Assembly (NCBI GenBank): GCA_017472255.1
Contig: JAFUQU010000048.1
Coordinates: 16,601-80,600 of the forward strand
Length of the DNA: 64,000 nucleotides
Reading direction: 5' to 3'
Origin: Clostridia bacterium
GTDB taxonomy: Bacteria > Bacillota > Clostridia > Oscillospirales > CAG-272
The notes under the pieces are model-generated. The model had not been told where the DNA came from, did not search any database, and saw only the letters and a program-made list of their open reading frames with translations. Both the position numbers and the translations under genes were made by a program. Positions 15,502-23,788 of this stretch are shown one piece after another; positions within the stretch are counted from its first letter, which is position 1, and each line of letters starts with the position of its first letter.

Positions 15502-17430
15502 TTATGCTTTTTTAATCACCGCCACAGCGCCGGTGTTGCCCGGGAGCGCCACGGTGAAGCCGTCTTCATCCGCTTTCGCCGAACCGCCGTGATAGGTAAT
15601 CAGCCGGTCGAAGCGCCATCCGTCCAGTGCGATGTTCGCCTTTCGGTTTTCAGGGGTGTAGTTGAGGATCGTGAGCAGACGTTCATTCTCGCTGACGATA
15701 TGCTCGGTTACGCACACATACTGGGAATCGCTGACCGCGCTCTTTTCGGGATTGCGCATATCCAGCTGCTCGTAGAAGCGGTAATAGGGGATCGCCCGCG
15801 TGCCGCTGATGACGCTGTTTTTGCAGGAGGCGTCCAGCTCGATGGGAGCGGCGAGAAAGTAAACTCTACCCTTACCGTAATCGGCGGCGGTGAATACCGG
15901 ATGTCCGTCCTGATCGGCGGCGATCATATCGGCGCGGATATTCTCCAACACCACCTTGAAGCTGTTCCAGAGACGGTATTCCTGCCGTCCCAGCTTCACA
16001 ATGTCGTCGGTGACGCGGCGGGAGCGGGTTTTCACCTTAACGCCGGTGATTTCGCTGAAAGGGGAGAGCAGCGCGTCGTTCAGCGACATATAGAGGGTCG
16101 CGCCCTTTTCCACCCGCGCCAGCAGGTCGCAGAGGGTATGGCGGTAGATTGAGCTGTCCTGGGTGAGGGAAGGCAGCAGATAAGCGGGAGACTGGGGGAT
16201 TTCGTCGTCGCACCACGCGAAGGTGATGTCAAGCCCCGCCTGCTTTGCCAGAATAAAGCTGCCGTAAGCCGCTGCCCAAACGTCCTGACCGTGGGTCAGC
16301 ACGCAGACCGCGTCGGTAATGCGTTCAGGCAGAGCGCCGTATTCGAAGTTATCCACAAAGCTGGTGATTTCGGTCAGCGCGTCGATGACAGGCTTCTTCG
16401 AACCGTCGGCGCGGAACAGACCAAGCTCCCGCTCCACCGTGTTCCAGTCGTAGGGCGTGGCTTCCAGCATGGACTGCTCGTTGGCGCACCACCAGACGTA
16501 GCCCCGCAGATTGTGCGCCCAAGCGGAGAAGGATGCCGCGCGGACGAAATCGGCGGCCACATCCTCGTCGGCGATCATCGGACCCAGGGTGCCGGCTTCC
16601 TCCACAAAGGCGGGCTTGCCGGAGAGGGATTCGTACATGATGGTTTCGGCGGTGGCGTGGAGGATGGTCTTCATCTCGTTGATGGGGTCGGTTTCGCAAT
16701 GGGGGGTGAAGATCGGGTAAGGGTGGGTGCAGAGGATATCAAGGTTTTCGCCTAAATCCTCCGGACGCCAGATTTTGTTGGGGAGGTTGCTGTGCAGACC
16801 GGAAACCACGGGGTGGTCGGGGTCTTCCCGCTTGATGGCGCCGGCGATGGCCGCTGCCCAGACGTAAGCGCCGTCCGCCGAATCGATGCCGCCCATGCAG
16901 TTGCATTCGTTGCCCAAATCCCACGCGGCGATGGCGGGGTGATTTTTGAAGCGGCGCACCATGTAGCGCACGAAGCGAATCTGCCAGCGCATGACCATGG
17001 GATCGGACAGCAGCGGACGTCCGGCGAAGGCTTCGGGCATATACATCCGTCCGCTCATCCAGCCGGTGACAAGTCCGACGATCAGCTTAATGCCGTATTT
17101 CTGGGCAAGGTCGCAGAAAACCTCGAAACGGTCTGCCATGACGATGTCCACGCCCGCGCGCCCCGCTTCGGTGAAGGGCAGCGGCTCCTCGCCAAGACGC
17201 AGCTCCCGCTCCTCACCCTGAGCGCCCCGGTGCATCCGCAGGGGCTGGAAGTCATCCCAGCGGGGAAACATACGCATGACCTTGATGTTGGCTTCGGACA
17301 GGCGGACGAGGTCGCTTTCGACCACCTCGGCGTTCCAGTTGTGCCACATATCGGTGCCCGCGTGGGACGCCCAGTAGTTGCATCCGGTGAAAAAGCGCCC
17401 GGATTCAAACAGCGTTTGATTTTCTCTCAT
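15502..17430 (-). CDS. GH5-like (endo-beta-mannanase/cellulase clan) glycoside hydrolase
   Basis: The 642-residue protein has an N-terminal (beta/alpha)8 glycosidase domain of clan GH-A. The acid/base glutamate lies in AAWDLGNECN (E175) and the nucleophile in KPAFVEEAGTLG (E277/278), about 100 residues apart as expected. THPYPIFTPH precedes it. The remaining 270 residues look like a class-I glutamine-amidotransferase-like/beta-galactosidase trimerisation-type fold plus a small beta-domain. No signal peptide is visible, so it should act on oligosaccharides in the cytoplasm. AAGGAGA lies 8 bases before the ATG. It resembles COG3934-type endo-1,4-beta-mannosidases; the exact sugar is uncertain. 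Confidence 0.82.
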   Translation of the reverse strand: MRENQTLFESGRFFTGCNYWASHAGTDMWHNWNAEVVESDLVRLSEANIKVMRMFPRWDDFQPLRMHRGAQGEERELRLGEEPLPFTEAGRAGVDIVMADRFEVFCDLAQKYGIKLIVGLVTGWMSGRMYMPEAFAGRPLLSDPMVMRWQIRFVRYMVRRFKNHPAIAAWDLGNECNCMGGIDSADGAYVWAAAIAGAIKREDPDHPVVSGLHSNLPNKIWRPEDLGENLDILCTHPYPIFTPHCETDPINEMKTILHATAETIMYESLSGKPAFVEEAGTLGPMIADEDVAADFVRAASFSAWAHNLRGYVWWCANEQSMLEATPYDWNTVERELGLFRADGSKKPVIDALTEITSFVDNFEYGALPERITDAVCVLTHGQDVWAAAYGSFILAKQAGLDITFAWCDDEIPQSPAYLLPSLTQDSSIYRHTLCDLLARVEKGATLYMSLNDALLSPFSEITGVKVKTRSRRVTDDIVKLGRQEYRLWNSFKVVLENIRADMIAADQDGHPVFTAADYGKGRVYFLAAPIELDASCKNSVISGTRAIPYYRFYEQLDMRNPEKSAVSDSQYVCVTEHIVSENERLLTILNYTPENRKANIALDGWRFDRLITYHGGSAKADEDGFTVALPGNTGAVAVIKKA

Positions 17431-17467
17431 GATTGAATTCTCCTTTTTGGGGATTATGTTATATAGA

Positions 17468-17496
17468 AGTATATCACAAAGCAGTGGTCAAGTCAA
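17468..17496 (-). promoter_or_regulatory. Promoter of the GH5-like gene
   Basis: Minus-strand TTGACT (17496-17491), a 17-base spacer and TATACT (17473-17468), about 38 bases before the start codon. It is divergent from the promoter at 17560. Confidence 0.8.
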
Positions 17497-17559
17497 GAAT
17501 AATTTTAGCATATATTATGCCTATTTTGGCAGTTTTGCGGCTGTGATTTCAGAAACCTA

Positions 17560-17588
17560 TTGACATTTTGGAATAAGTGGCGTATAAT
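17560..17588 (+). promoter_or_regulatory. Promoter of the metallophosphoesterase gene
   Basis: TTGACA (17560-17565), a 17-base spacer and TATAAT (17583-17588), 39 bases before the ATG at 17628. Confidence 0.85.
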
Positions 17589-17627
17589 AAGTGCCGAATG
17601 AATATTTTACCGAAAGGATTTTTACAT

Positions 17628-18743
17628 ATGGAACGCATCATCAAAACCGATCCCGCCGTCTTCGCGGTGGGAGGCGATTACCAGATTATGGCCGCCACCA
17701 CCCGCCCGTCGCTTTTCTGGGTGAAGGTGGGAGACGAGTGCTATTACGACGATTCCAACGGCATCCTTCGCTCGGCGGTGGGAATGCACCGGGTCAGCCT
17801 GCCCCGCGAGGCGCTGAACGAGGCGAAGGCTTATACCGTCTGCGTCCGCGCGATCATCGAGCGCAAGCCCTATTTCACCGAAACCGAGGACGTGACCGAA
17901 TACGCTTACACCTTCCGTCCCGTTCCCGAGGGCGGCGCGCGCTGCTATCAGATTGCCGACGCGCACAATATGATCAAAGAGCCGGTTCAGGCGGCAGAGG
18001 AATTCGTGAAGGCGCATGGTGCCATCGACTTCCTGATTCTCAACGGCGACGTGCCCGATCACAGCGGAAGACTGGAGAACTTTGATAATATCTACGAGAT
18101 TGTGGGGCAGATCACCCACGGCGAAATTCCCACCGTCTTTTCCCGCGGCAACCACGATACCCGCGGCATTTACGCCGAGAATATCGCCGATTACACTCCC
18201 TGCGAGAACGGAAACTCCTTCTTCACCTTCCGTCTGGGCGATGTCTGGGGCATCGTGCTCGACTGCGGCGAAGACAAGAGCGACGACCACGCCGAATACG
18301 GTCACACCGTCTGCTGCCATGCCTTCCGTCTCCGCGAAACCCGCTTCCTTGAGAAGGTTATCGCCAACGCAAAGGAGGAATACGCAGCGCCCGGCGTCAA
18401 GCACCGCATCGTGGTGGTACATAATCCCTTCACATGGGTGCATCACGAGCCGTTCGACATTGAGCCCGAACTGTACACCAAATGGTTGGAGCTGTTGAAA
18501 ACCCACGTGAAGCCCGAGCTGATGCTCTGCGGACATTTGCACACGATGAAGATCGGTCAGCCCGGAGACGAAACCGACTGGCTGGGACATCCCTGCACCG
18601 TGGCGGTGGGCTCTCTGCCAAAGAAGGGCGAGAATCCCTCCTATGCGGGTATGGGCGCAGAATTTGCGGCGGATGCCGATGTTGTTTACTTCAACAACAG
18701 CAAGGGCGAGGAGCTGGAAACCTACACGCACAAGCTGTCATAA
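17628..18743 (+). CDS. Calcineurin-like metallophosphoesterase with N-terminal beta-domain
   Basis: The 371-residue protein has an N-terminal beta-sandwich of about 100 residues, resembling the fibronectin-like domain of purple acid phosphatases. A dinuclear metallophosphoesterase core follows, with IADAHN (DxH), LNGDVPDH, RGNHDTRG, VVHNPFTWVHH and CGHLHT. It probably cleaves a phosphomonoester or diester. No signal peptide is visible, unlike most purple acid phosphatases, which suggests a cytoplasmic role. The start at 17628 follows AAAGGA by 9 bases; the frame opens further upstream without a ribosome site and inside the promoter. It is followed by its own terminator. Confidence 0.85.
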   Translation: MERIIKTDPAVFAVGGDYQIMAATTRPSLFWVKVGDECYYDDSNGILRSAVGMHRVSLPREALNEAKAYTVCVRAIIERKPYFTETEDVTEYAYTFRPVPEGGARCYQIADAHNMIKEPVQAAEEFVKAHGAIDFLILNGDVPDHSGRLENFDNIYEIVGQITHGEIPTVFSRGNHDTRGIYAENIADYTPCENGNSFFTFRLGDVWGIVLDCGEDKSDDHAEYGHTVCCHAFRLRETRFLEKVIANAKEEYAAPGVKHRIVVVHNPFTWVHHEPFDIEPELYTKWLELLKTHVKPELMLCGHLHTMKIGQPGDETDWLGHPCTVAVGSLPKKGENPSYAGMGAEFAADADVVYFNNSKGEELETYTHKLS

Positions 18744-18746
18744 TGA

Positions 18747-18780
18747 AATCCGGCGCACCTTATGCGGGGTGCGCCGGATT
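18747..18780 (+). terminator. Terminator after the metallophosphoesterase
   Basis: AATCCGGCGCACC (18747-18759) pairs with GGTGCGCCGGATT (18768-18780), followed by GATATTTTG. It also faces the broken AraC 3' end on the other strand. Confidence 0.75.
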
Positions 18781-18799
18781 GATATTTTGCTGTCTGCCG

Positions 18800-18930
18800 C
18801 TACCGGTTCGGCTCCCGGAAACGGCGGGCGCGGTATTCGCTGGGCGAAATGCCGTTTTTGGCCTTGAACGCGCGAAAGAAGCTGGAGCTGTCGCCAAAGC
18901 CTACCTCGAAGCTGATATCGGTGATCGGGG
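18800..18930 (-). pseudogene. C-terminal fragment of a broken AraC-family regulator (paralogue C)
   Basis: About 43 codons ending in TAG encode the last helix-turn-helix recognition segment: ITDISFEVGFGDSSSFFRAF then KAKNGISPSEYRARR. This matches the C-termini of the two intact AraC genes at 22856-24783 (for example GFGDSSSFYRAFKAMNGISP). Upstream of residue ITDIS the similarity stops near 18930 and AT-rich unrelated sequence begins. The matching N-terminal fragment lies at 22594-22838 on the same strand. The gene was evidently split by the 3.65-kb island between them, with about 200 central codons lost. Confidence 0.8.
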
Positions 18931-19029
18931 GGTTGATAGGTTGCCGTATATTTTCGGCTGGGATCAATATCAATATAAGGGTAAATTGCAAAAAAATCAC
19001 AACCGCCTTACGTTTCGGAATTTATTCGG

Positions 19030-19064
19030 TTCGCGAATTGCAATAGCAAGTTGCAATTCGCGAA
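19030..19064. repeat. 14-bp perfect inverted repeat near the left island junction
   Basis: TTCGCGAATTGCAA (19030-19043) and TTGCAATTCGCGAA (19051-19064) surround a 7-base loop in AT-rich sequence, followed on the plus strand by AAAATTTTTATTTTT. It may be a terminator for plus-strand transcription or a leftover element end or operator. It sits between the AraC fragment and the stop of the island AraC gene. Confidence 0.75.
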
Positions 19065-19108
19065 AAAATTTTTATTTTTCCGAGATTTTTTTCGCGGGCC
19101 AGAGAAAA

Positions 19109-19990
19109 CTACTCGTGATTGAGATGCAAATTGAAATACGCCTGTCGGTATTCCGACGGAGTCACGCCCTCAAAGCGACGGAAAAGCCGCAGAAAATACT
19201 TCTCGTCGGCAAAGCCCGAGGCGGAGGCGATCTGCGCGATCTTCATATCCGTACCGAGTAGGTATTTTTTGGATTTTTCGACGCGGGCGCGGCCTATATA
19301 GGCGCAGAGGGTACTTCCCGTTTCCTTTCGGAACAGACTCGTCAAATAATCCGCGCTATAGCCGAAATGGAGGGCGACGTCCGCGGGGCTCAGCGGTCCG
19401 TCAAGCCCGAGCTTGATCCATTCCTTAACGGAGGATACAAGGAGCTTGCGCTTATTTGCCGCGTCCCCCTCTTCGGTCGAGGGCACGCCGACAGCCTTAG
19501 TGCTTGCGTATTCGTTGGCGATCTCGTGCAAAAGGATGGAAACGTAGGCATCACAGACAGCCTGCCTCACCGCTGGGTCGGCATATTGGCCGTATTCGGC
19601 ATCGATCAGCTGGCGCCAAAGGATGCCGAGCTTCTGCGGTTCCTTCAGTCTGCCGAACTCGGGGACGGTGCAAAAGCGCGGCGGCACGCGACTCACGTCA
19701 TCCGTGACGCTTTCGCCCGAAAGATAGAAATGGCACCAGAAATGCGTCTGGCGGTCGGTGACGGGCGCGGTCCCCCAATGCTCGCGATTGGCCAACAGCA
19801 ACAGAAAAGTCCCCGCCGTCAGCAGATATTCCCCGCCGTCCCGCGCGATGGGACATTGACCCGCCGTGCCAAGAAGGAGCACGTAGTGATCCAGCCGACG
19901 GCGCGGGTGCGGTGTATTCCGCAGGGACACAAACTGCCCCGAGGACGCGAAGCGGACATTCACGTCAGGCTCAAAGTTCAGGTACAACAT
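19109..19990 (-). CDS. AraC-family regulator of the GH127 gene
   Basis: The 293-residue protein has an N-terminal AraC-type sugar-binding cupin (GGEYLLTAGTFLLLLANREH) and a C-terminal double helix-turn-helix (DVALHFGYSADYLTSLFRKE and QIASASGFADEKYFLRLFRR, ending GVTPSEYRQAYF). It is divergent from the GH127 gene, 144 bases away, and most likely activates it in response to an arabinose-containing sugar (inference). The ATG at 19990 follows AAGGTGG; a GTG at 20005 would overlap that site and is rejected. It differs in sequence from the AraC triplet that the island interrupts. Confidence 0.85.
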   Translation of the reverse strand: MLYLNFEPDVNVRFASSGQFVSLRNTPHPRRRLDHYVLLLGTAGQCPIARDGGEYLLTAGTFLLLLANREHWGTAPVTDRQTHFWCHFYLSGESVTDDVSRVPPRFCTVPEFGRLKEPQKLGILWRQLIDAEYGQYADPAVRQAVCDAYVSILLHEIANEYASTKAVGVPSTEEGDAANKRKLLVSSVKEWIKLGLDGPLSPADVALHFGYSADYLTSLFRKETGSTLCAYIGRARVEKSKKYLLGTDMKIAQIASASGFADEKYFLRLFRRFEGVTPSEYRQAYFNLHLNHE

Positions 19991-20025
19991 CTCGGTTTTA
20001 TCCACCTTTTTACAGAAATCGGAGG

Positions 20026-20054
20026 TTTACTGCTCCCCCCACGTGTGGTATAAT
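20026..20054 (+). promoter_or_regulatory. Promoter of the GH127 gene
   Basis: TTTACT (20026-20031), a 17-base spacer and TATAAT (20049-20054) with TGTGG before the -10. The leader of about 75 bases contains no obvious riboswitch. Confidence 0.75.
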
Positions 20055-20134
20055 GAAGCACGGAGGTTACGTTTTCACCTTTTCATCATTATAAACGATT
20101 TATGGCGGTTTGTCAACCTACGGAGGTAAAATTT

Positions 20135-21988
20135 ATGAGTAAAAAGCCAATTCGTCCTTACATTGGGGACGTGAAGATCAAAGATAGGTTTTGGACACCT
20201 TATTTGGAAATGATGCGCACGAAATTTCTGCCCTACATTTTCGATAAATTCGAGGAAATCGGCTATTTCAACGGCTTTCACCAGGTCAGGGACGGCATTA
20301 CAGGTCAGCATCCTCACCATCCTTTTGCGGACGGCCTCATTTATGAGACCATGCGGGGCGCCTGCGATTTTCTGGCGGTCCACTACGACGACGCGCTCGA
20401 CGCCCGTCTGGACAAGTACATTACCTGGATAAAGGAGGCGCAGGACGCCTCGGGCGACGGCTACGTCTGCACCCGCACCACCTGCATGTACCCCGAAAAG
20501 CGCTGGGGCGAAAACGGCGGCGACATCGTCATCCAGCACGATCTTTACGATCAGGGTGCGCTGGTTGAGGCAGCGATCAGCCACTATCTTGCCACGGGAA
20601 AGACCTCGCTTCTGGAGATCGCCGTCAAGTCCGCAAACCTGATCTGCGATTACGTGGGTCTGCCTCCCAAGCACAACGTCATCACGGGCCATTCCCTGCC
20701 CGAAGAGGCGTTTATCAAATTTTACCGTCTTTTCCGCGACCGCAGAGAGCTGGATCTCTTTGCGGCGGAGCACGGCGTAAACCGTGACGAATATCTGCGC
20801 GTGGCGCTTTTCTGGCTGGACAACAGAGGAAATTACGAGGGTAGAGAGACCAGCCCCAAGTTCTCGGTCTACTTCAACCAGGACCATCTGCCCCTCTCGC
20901 GGCAGACCACGGCGGAGGGTCACGCGGTTCGCGCGGGACTTTTCTACACGGGTGCCGCCGCGGCGGCCTACGAGACGGGTCGGGAGGACTACCGTCGGGC
21001 GGTCAATGCCATCTGGGCCAACATTACGGAGAAAAAGCTACACGTAAGCGGCGGTGTGGGGACGCGCCACGATATTGAGGGCTTCGACGCCGACTACAAC
21101 CTCCCCAACAACGCGTATCTGGAGACCTGCGCCGCGATCGCTCTGGCCTTCTTCAATGGGGAGATGGCGCTGCTTGAGGGCGATGCAAGGTTCATGGATT
21201 TCTTCGAGCGCTCGCTTTACAATAACATTCTGGGCTCGGTCAGCGCCGACGGCACCCGCTTCACCTACCAGAATCCCCTGGAAACCGATGGCAATTTCAC
21301 GCGGCACCCATGGCACAACTGCCCCTGCTGTCCTCCTATGCTTTTGAAAATCTTCTCCTCCCTCGGTACCTACGTTTGCGCCTACACGGACGGGGACGTT
21401 TACGTAAATCTGTACGTGGGGTCGGAGATTAAGACCGAGCGCTTCACCCTGAGGCAGGATGGCGGCAGAATTTTCTTTGACACGCGGGGCAAGGAGATGC
21501 GCCTGCATTTCCGTATTCCCGAATATGCCCGCGGCTTTTCTCTGACGCAGAACGGAGCGCCCGCGGAATACACCGTGGAAAAGGGCTACGCCGTGCTTTC
21601 GGGCGTATGGAGCGGGGACGAGGAGCTAACCGTCACCTTTGACACGCTCGCCCGCCGTGTATTCGCTCACCCTGAGGTGGAGGCCGACAGAGGTTGTGTG
21701 GCCGTCATGGTGGGGCCCAGGCTCTACTGTGCCGAAGGTGCGGACAACGGCGGGACCGTCGATTTTGAGATAGCCGAGGATCCCCAACTGACCGTATCGG
21801 GCGAAAACGTAGTGGGTCGGACCTCCGACGGCGGCAAATTCACCTTGATCCCTTATTATTTATGGGACAACAGACCCGAGGGCACCGCCGCCGACAAGGC
21901 GCTCCGCGTTTGGTTCAGGCAGGAGAACATGCTTGACGGGGAGACCTTACGCGAGAAAGCCCACGGCAGACTTTACACGGATTATTAA
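20135..21988 (+). CDS. GH127 beta-L-arabinofuranosidase
   Basis: The 617-residue protein matches GH127 (HypBA1 type; older label DUF1680). The zinc-thiolate centre is recognisable: E330 and C332 in NAYLETCAAIA and the C398-C399 pair in NCPCCPPML, where the second cysteine pair includes the nucleophile in the family. An acid/base candidate is E315 in RHDIEGFD. The N-terminus forms the (alpha/alpha)6 barrel and the C-terminal 200 residues are beta-rich. It should release beta-L-arabinofuranose from plant hydroxyproline-rich glycans or oligosaccharides. No signal peptide is visible. GGAGG lies 8 bases before the ATG at 20135. It is cargo of the island and divergent from its AraC regulator. Confidence 0.92.
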   Translation: MSKKPIRPYIGDVKIKDRFWTPYLEMMRTKFLPYIFDKFEEIGYFNGFHQVRDGITGQHPHHPFADGLIYETMRGACDFLAVHYDDALDARLDKYITWIKEAQDASGDGYVCTRTTCMYPEKRWGENGGDIVIQHDLYDQGALVEAAISHYLATGKTSLLEIAVKSANLICDYVGLPPKHNVITGHSLPEEAFIKFYRLFRDRRELDLFAAEHGVNRDEYLRVALFWLDNRGNYEGRETSPKFSVYFNQDHLPLSRQTTAEGHAVRAGLFYTGAAAAAYETGREDYRRAVNAIWANITEKKLHVSGGVGTRHDIEGFDADYNLPNNAYLETCAAIALAFFNGEMALLEGDARFMDFFERSLYNNILGSVSADGTRFTYQNPLETDGNFTRHPWHNCPCCPPMLLKIFSSLGTYVCAYTDGDVYVNLYVGSEIKTERFTLRQDGGRIFFDTRGKEMRLHFRIPEYARGFSLTQNGAPAEYTVEKGYAVLSGVWSGDEELTVTFDTLARRVFAHPEVEADRGCVAVMVGPRLYCAEGADNGGTVDFEIAEDPQLTVSGENVVGRTSDGGKFTLIPYYLWDNRPEGTAADKALRVWFRQENMLDGETLREKAHGRLYTDY

Positions 21989-22027
21989 TGGCACCACGGA
22001 CTGCTTGCGCGGTTCGGGCAAAAACAG

Positions 22028-22094
22028 CGCCACGGCACAGATGCTCTCCGTCGGGGGCACAAGCCCTCCCGGGGAACCGATCTGTGCCGTGGCG
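22028..22094. terminator. 15-bp inverted repeat after the GH127 gene
   Basis: CGCCACGGCACAGAT (22028-22042) and ATCTGTGCCGTGGCG (22080-22094) pair perfectly around a 37-base GC-rich loop that can form its own hairpin (GGGGGC with GCCCTC). No T-run follows, so it may stabilise the 3' end rather than terminate by itself. Confidence 0.6.
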
Positions 22095-22112
22095 TTATGA
22101 TGCTTTCCGGGC

Positions 22113-22227
22113 TTACCGCAAATTGCGGAACCACTCTGTCAAGCCCTCCAGCATGGCCGTCTCCTCATAAGTGGTGGTTGTTCATAACGGTGTAGCCCGT
22201 GTTTCGCTCAACTCTGAAAACTGCCAT
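22113..22227 (-). pseudogene. Remnants of a Tn1549-like conjugative element (replication-initiator start)
   Basis: After AAGGAGGTATCAGGT an ATG at 22227 encodes MAVFRVERNTGYTVMNNHHL and stops at 22165. This is the well-known N-terminus of the DnaD-like/helix-turn-helix replication protein of clostridial Tn1549-type elements (MAVFRVEKNKDYTVM-like). The real protein continues for hundreds of residues; here it ends at once. Eleven bases on, another ATG (22154) begins MLEGLTEWFRNLR, stop at 22113, which may be the tail of a second element gene. The juxtaposition looks like a deletion joint. Recognition is from memory of the family; it needs a database check. Confidence 0.65.
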
Positions 22228-22593
22228 ACCTGATACCTCCTTCCTATGGAATTTGAAAGTGTTGCTTTTCGGTGTTTTCGCCGTCTGTATGCCTCCGTTA
22301 TCTTCCGCATAAGAAAATATCCACGCCCATCACGGAACGAAGGATACAGAGGAAAGAACAGCGGTTTTTCCACCCTAATTCATACATTTTTTCAAAGGCA
22401 CAAGGAAAACAGGGCATAAAAAAAGCCATAGAATTTTTTACCTACGGCGTAAGAACAGGAAAAGGGCGCTGATATTTGCGTATCACCGCCCTTAATGCCT
22501 GTCAGTATTTGATTTTTTCGACTTCGCACTGTGTTTGTACCTTGAAAAACATTGATTTTACTGACTTTTTCAATGTTTTCTTATCTGGTACTA
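22228..22593. other. Non-coding right flank of the island
   Basis: About 365 bases, more AT-rich than the surroundings, without a convincing gene. It holds a terminator-like hairpin (22464-22491) and short out-of-frame stretches that look like decayed coding sequence upstream of the replication-gene remnant. Similarity to the AraC paralogues resumes at 22594. Confidence 0.5.
22464..22491 (-). terminator. Terminator-like hairpin in the island flank
   Basis: GGGCG..TGATA (22464-22474) pairs with TATCA..CGCCC (22481-22491) with one mismatch and a 6-base loop; on the minus strand it is followed by TTTTCC. It would stop read-through from the truncated AraC gene. Confidence 0.6.
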
Positions 22594-22838
22594 ACATTCT
22601 ACGTCGCCTTTTTTGAACCGGGTGATGCCCGAAGGCGTACAGCATTCACCCTCGCCCGCGATGCAGACGCCAAGCGATAATGAAGACCGCTGATCGCAAA
22701 GGGAAACATGGTGTAAGTGGAGCTGTACAGCGCGTCCGGGGCGGGAATATTGACCAGCACCACGCCGGGATTCCGGTTGTATACGGGACGGACGTGGAAC
22801 TCCGGTGCGGCGGATGATTTTTTGATAGCAGAATTCAC
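22594..22838 (-). pseudogene. N-terminal fragment of a broken AraC-family regulator (paralogue C)
   Basis: A GTG at 22838, with GGAG 12 bases upstream, begins a frame parallel to its two intact neighbours: PEFHVRPVYNRNPGVVLVNI, then STYTMFPFAISGLHY. After LHY a net loss of 13 bases (near 22674) removes the HNTLE segment and shifts the frame. In the shifted frame the similarity continues as IAGEGECCTPSGITRFKKGD to VE, then ends near 22594 at the island edge. The C-terminal end is at 18800-18930. It was the third gene of the AraC operon, 17 bases after paralogue B. Confidence 0.85.
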
Positions 22839-22855
22839 GGCGGCATCTCCTTCGT

Positions 22856-23788
22856 TCACGGCGAGTGCGGCATTCGGGAACGGCGGTTCCGGTATTCGCT
22901 GGGCGAAATACCGTTCATGGCCTTGAAAGCACGGTAAAAGCTGGAGGAATCTCCAAAGCCTGGCTCATAGCCGATGTCAATGATGGATTTATCGGTGATG
23001 ACCAGCAAAACCTCCGCCGTATTGATCCGGACGCTGTTCAGGTAGTCCTTGGGCGTCCGTCCGGTGACGAGGCGGAACAGCTCGCTGGTGCGTGTTCGGC
23101 TCAAACCGCACATCTCCGCAATCTGATCCATGGAAATATCCTGCATATAGTTGCGCTCCAGAAATTCCAGCGCCGGTGTGATTTTGTAGAAGCGCTGGTC
23201 AACTACCCGTTCAAAGGGCGGCAGTCCCTGGCTCATGTCCGCGTTCAGAACCAGCAGCTCAATCAGGCGGGAGAGCACCAGCAGGGGGCGGCAGTTGTCC
23301 ATTTTCAAGATTTCCTCCACCATGTCGTGAATCAGTGGTGTCAGCACGGGCTGGGAGGCTTCGTTGAAGATGCCAGAAATCCGAACCTGATTCTGAATTA
23401 GGTCGTTAATCAGGGTATGATTGGAGTAGCCGCAACCGGTCAGAAGCTGGGCGCAGTCGATTTGCGCGAATTCCCATACGCAGGTATTTTCCGTAAAGCC
23501 TCTGGAATAATGTGGCTGAAAGGGGAAGAACAGCTCCACATCGCCCTCGCGGAAGGGGACGGTGCCCGTCGGCGTGCGGCATTCGCCTTCGCCCGCGATG
23601 CAGCGTCCAAGTTCCAGGGTGTTATGATAATGCAGCCGCGGGATGTCCCAGGCAGGCAGAGTGAAGGTGGAAATGTACAGCGATCTGGCAGCCGGAGGGT
23701 TCACAAGCGGACAGCCCGGTTCGCGGTCGTAGATGGGTTTGGAAGCGAAGCCGGCGGATGCAGCATCCGGTGGATGCGGGGAGCTCAT
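22856..23788 (-). CDS. AraC-family regulator, paralogue B
   Basis: The 310-residue protein has an N-terminal cupin (RLHYHNTLELGRCIAGEGEC, then EGDVELFFPFQPHYS) and a C-terminal AraC double helix-turn-helix (QIAEMCGLSRTRTSELFRLV and DIGYEPGFGDSSSFYRAFKA). It is strongly similar to paralogue A. Its ATG at 23788 overlaps the stop codon of paralogue A as ATGA, with GGAGGAA just upstream, so the two are translationally coupled. An ATG 18 codons upstream lies inside paralogue A and is rejected. The inducer and target are unknown; the array is divergent from an SGNH esterase gene. Confidence 0.87.
   Translation of the reverse strand: MSSPHPPDAASAGFASKPIYDREPGCPLVNPPAARSLYISTFTLPAWDIPRLHYHNTLELGRCIAGEGECRTPTGTVPFREGDVELFFPFQPHYSRGFTENTCVWEFAQIDCAQLLTGCGYSNHTLINDLIQNQVRISGIFNEASQPVLTPLIHDMVEEILKMDNCRPLLVLSRLIELLVLNADMSQGLPPFERVVDQRFYKITPALEFLERNYMQDISMDQIAEMCGLSRTRTSELFRLVTGRTPKDYLNSVRINTAEVLLVITDKSIIDIGYEPGFGDSSSFYRAFKAMNGISPSEYRNRRSRMPHSP

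Larger units (their letters stand above)
18931..22593. mobile_element. About 3.65-kb island inserted in an AraC gene; contains AraC-GH127 and conjugative-element debris
   Basis: The limits are set by where similarity to the intact AraC paralogues stops on each side (near 18930 and near 22593). The island carries an AraC regulator, a GH127 glycosidase, a 14-bp inverted repeat near the left end, and remnants of a Tn1549-like replication gene near the right end. No transposase, recombinase or clear target duplication remains. I infer a horizontally acquired cargo left after decay of a larger integrative element. Confidence 0.65.

Noticed and set aside
22182..22373. 63-codon minus-strand frame overlapping the replication-gene remnant
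   Set aside because: It is out of frame with the recognised remnant, has no ribosome site and matches no family I know; it is treated as decayed sequence.
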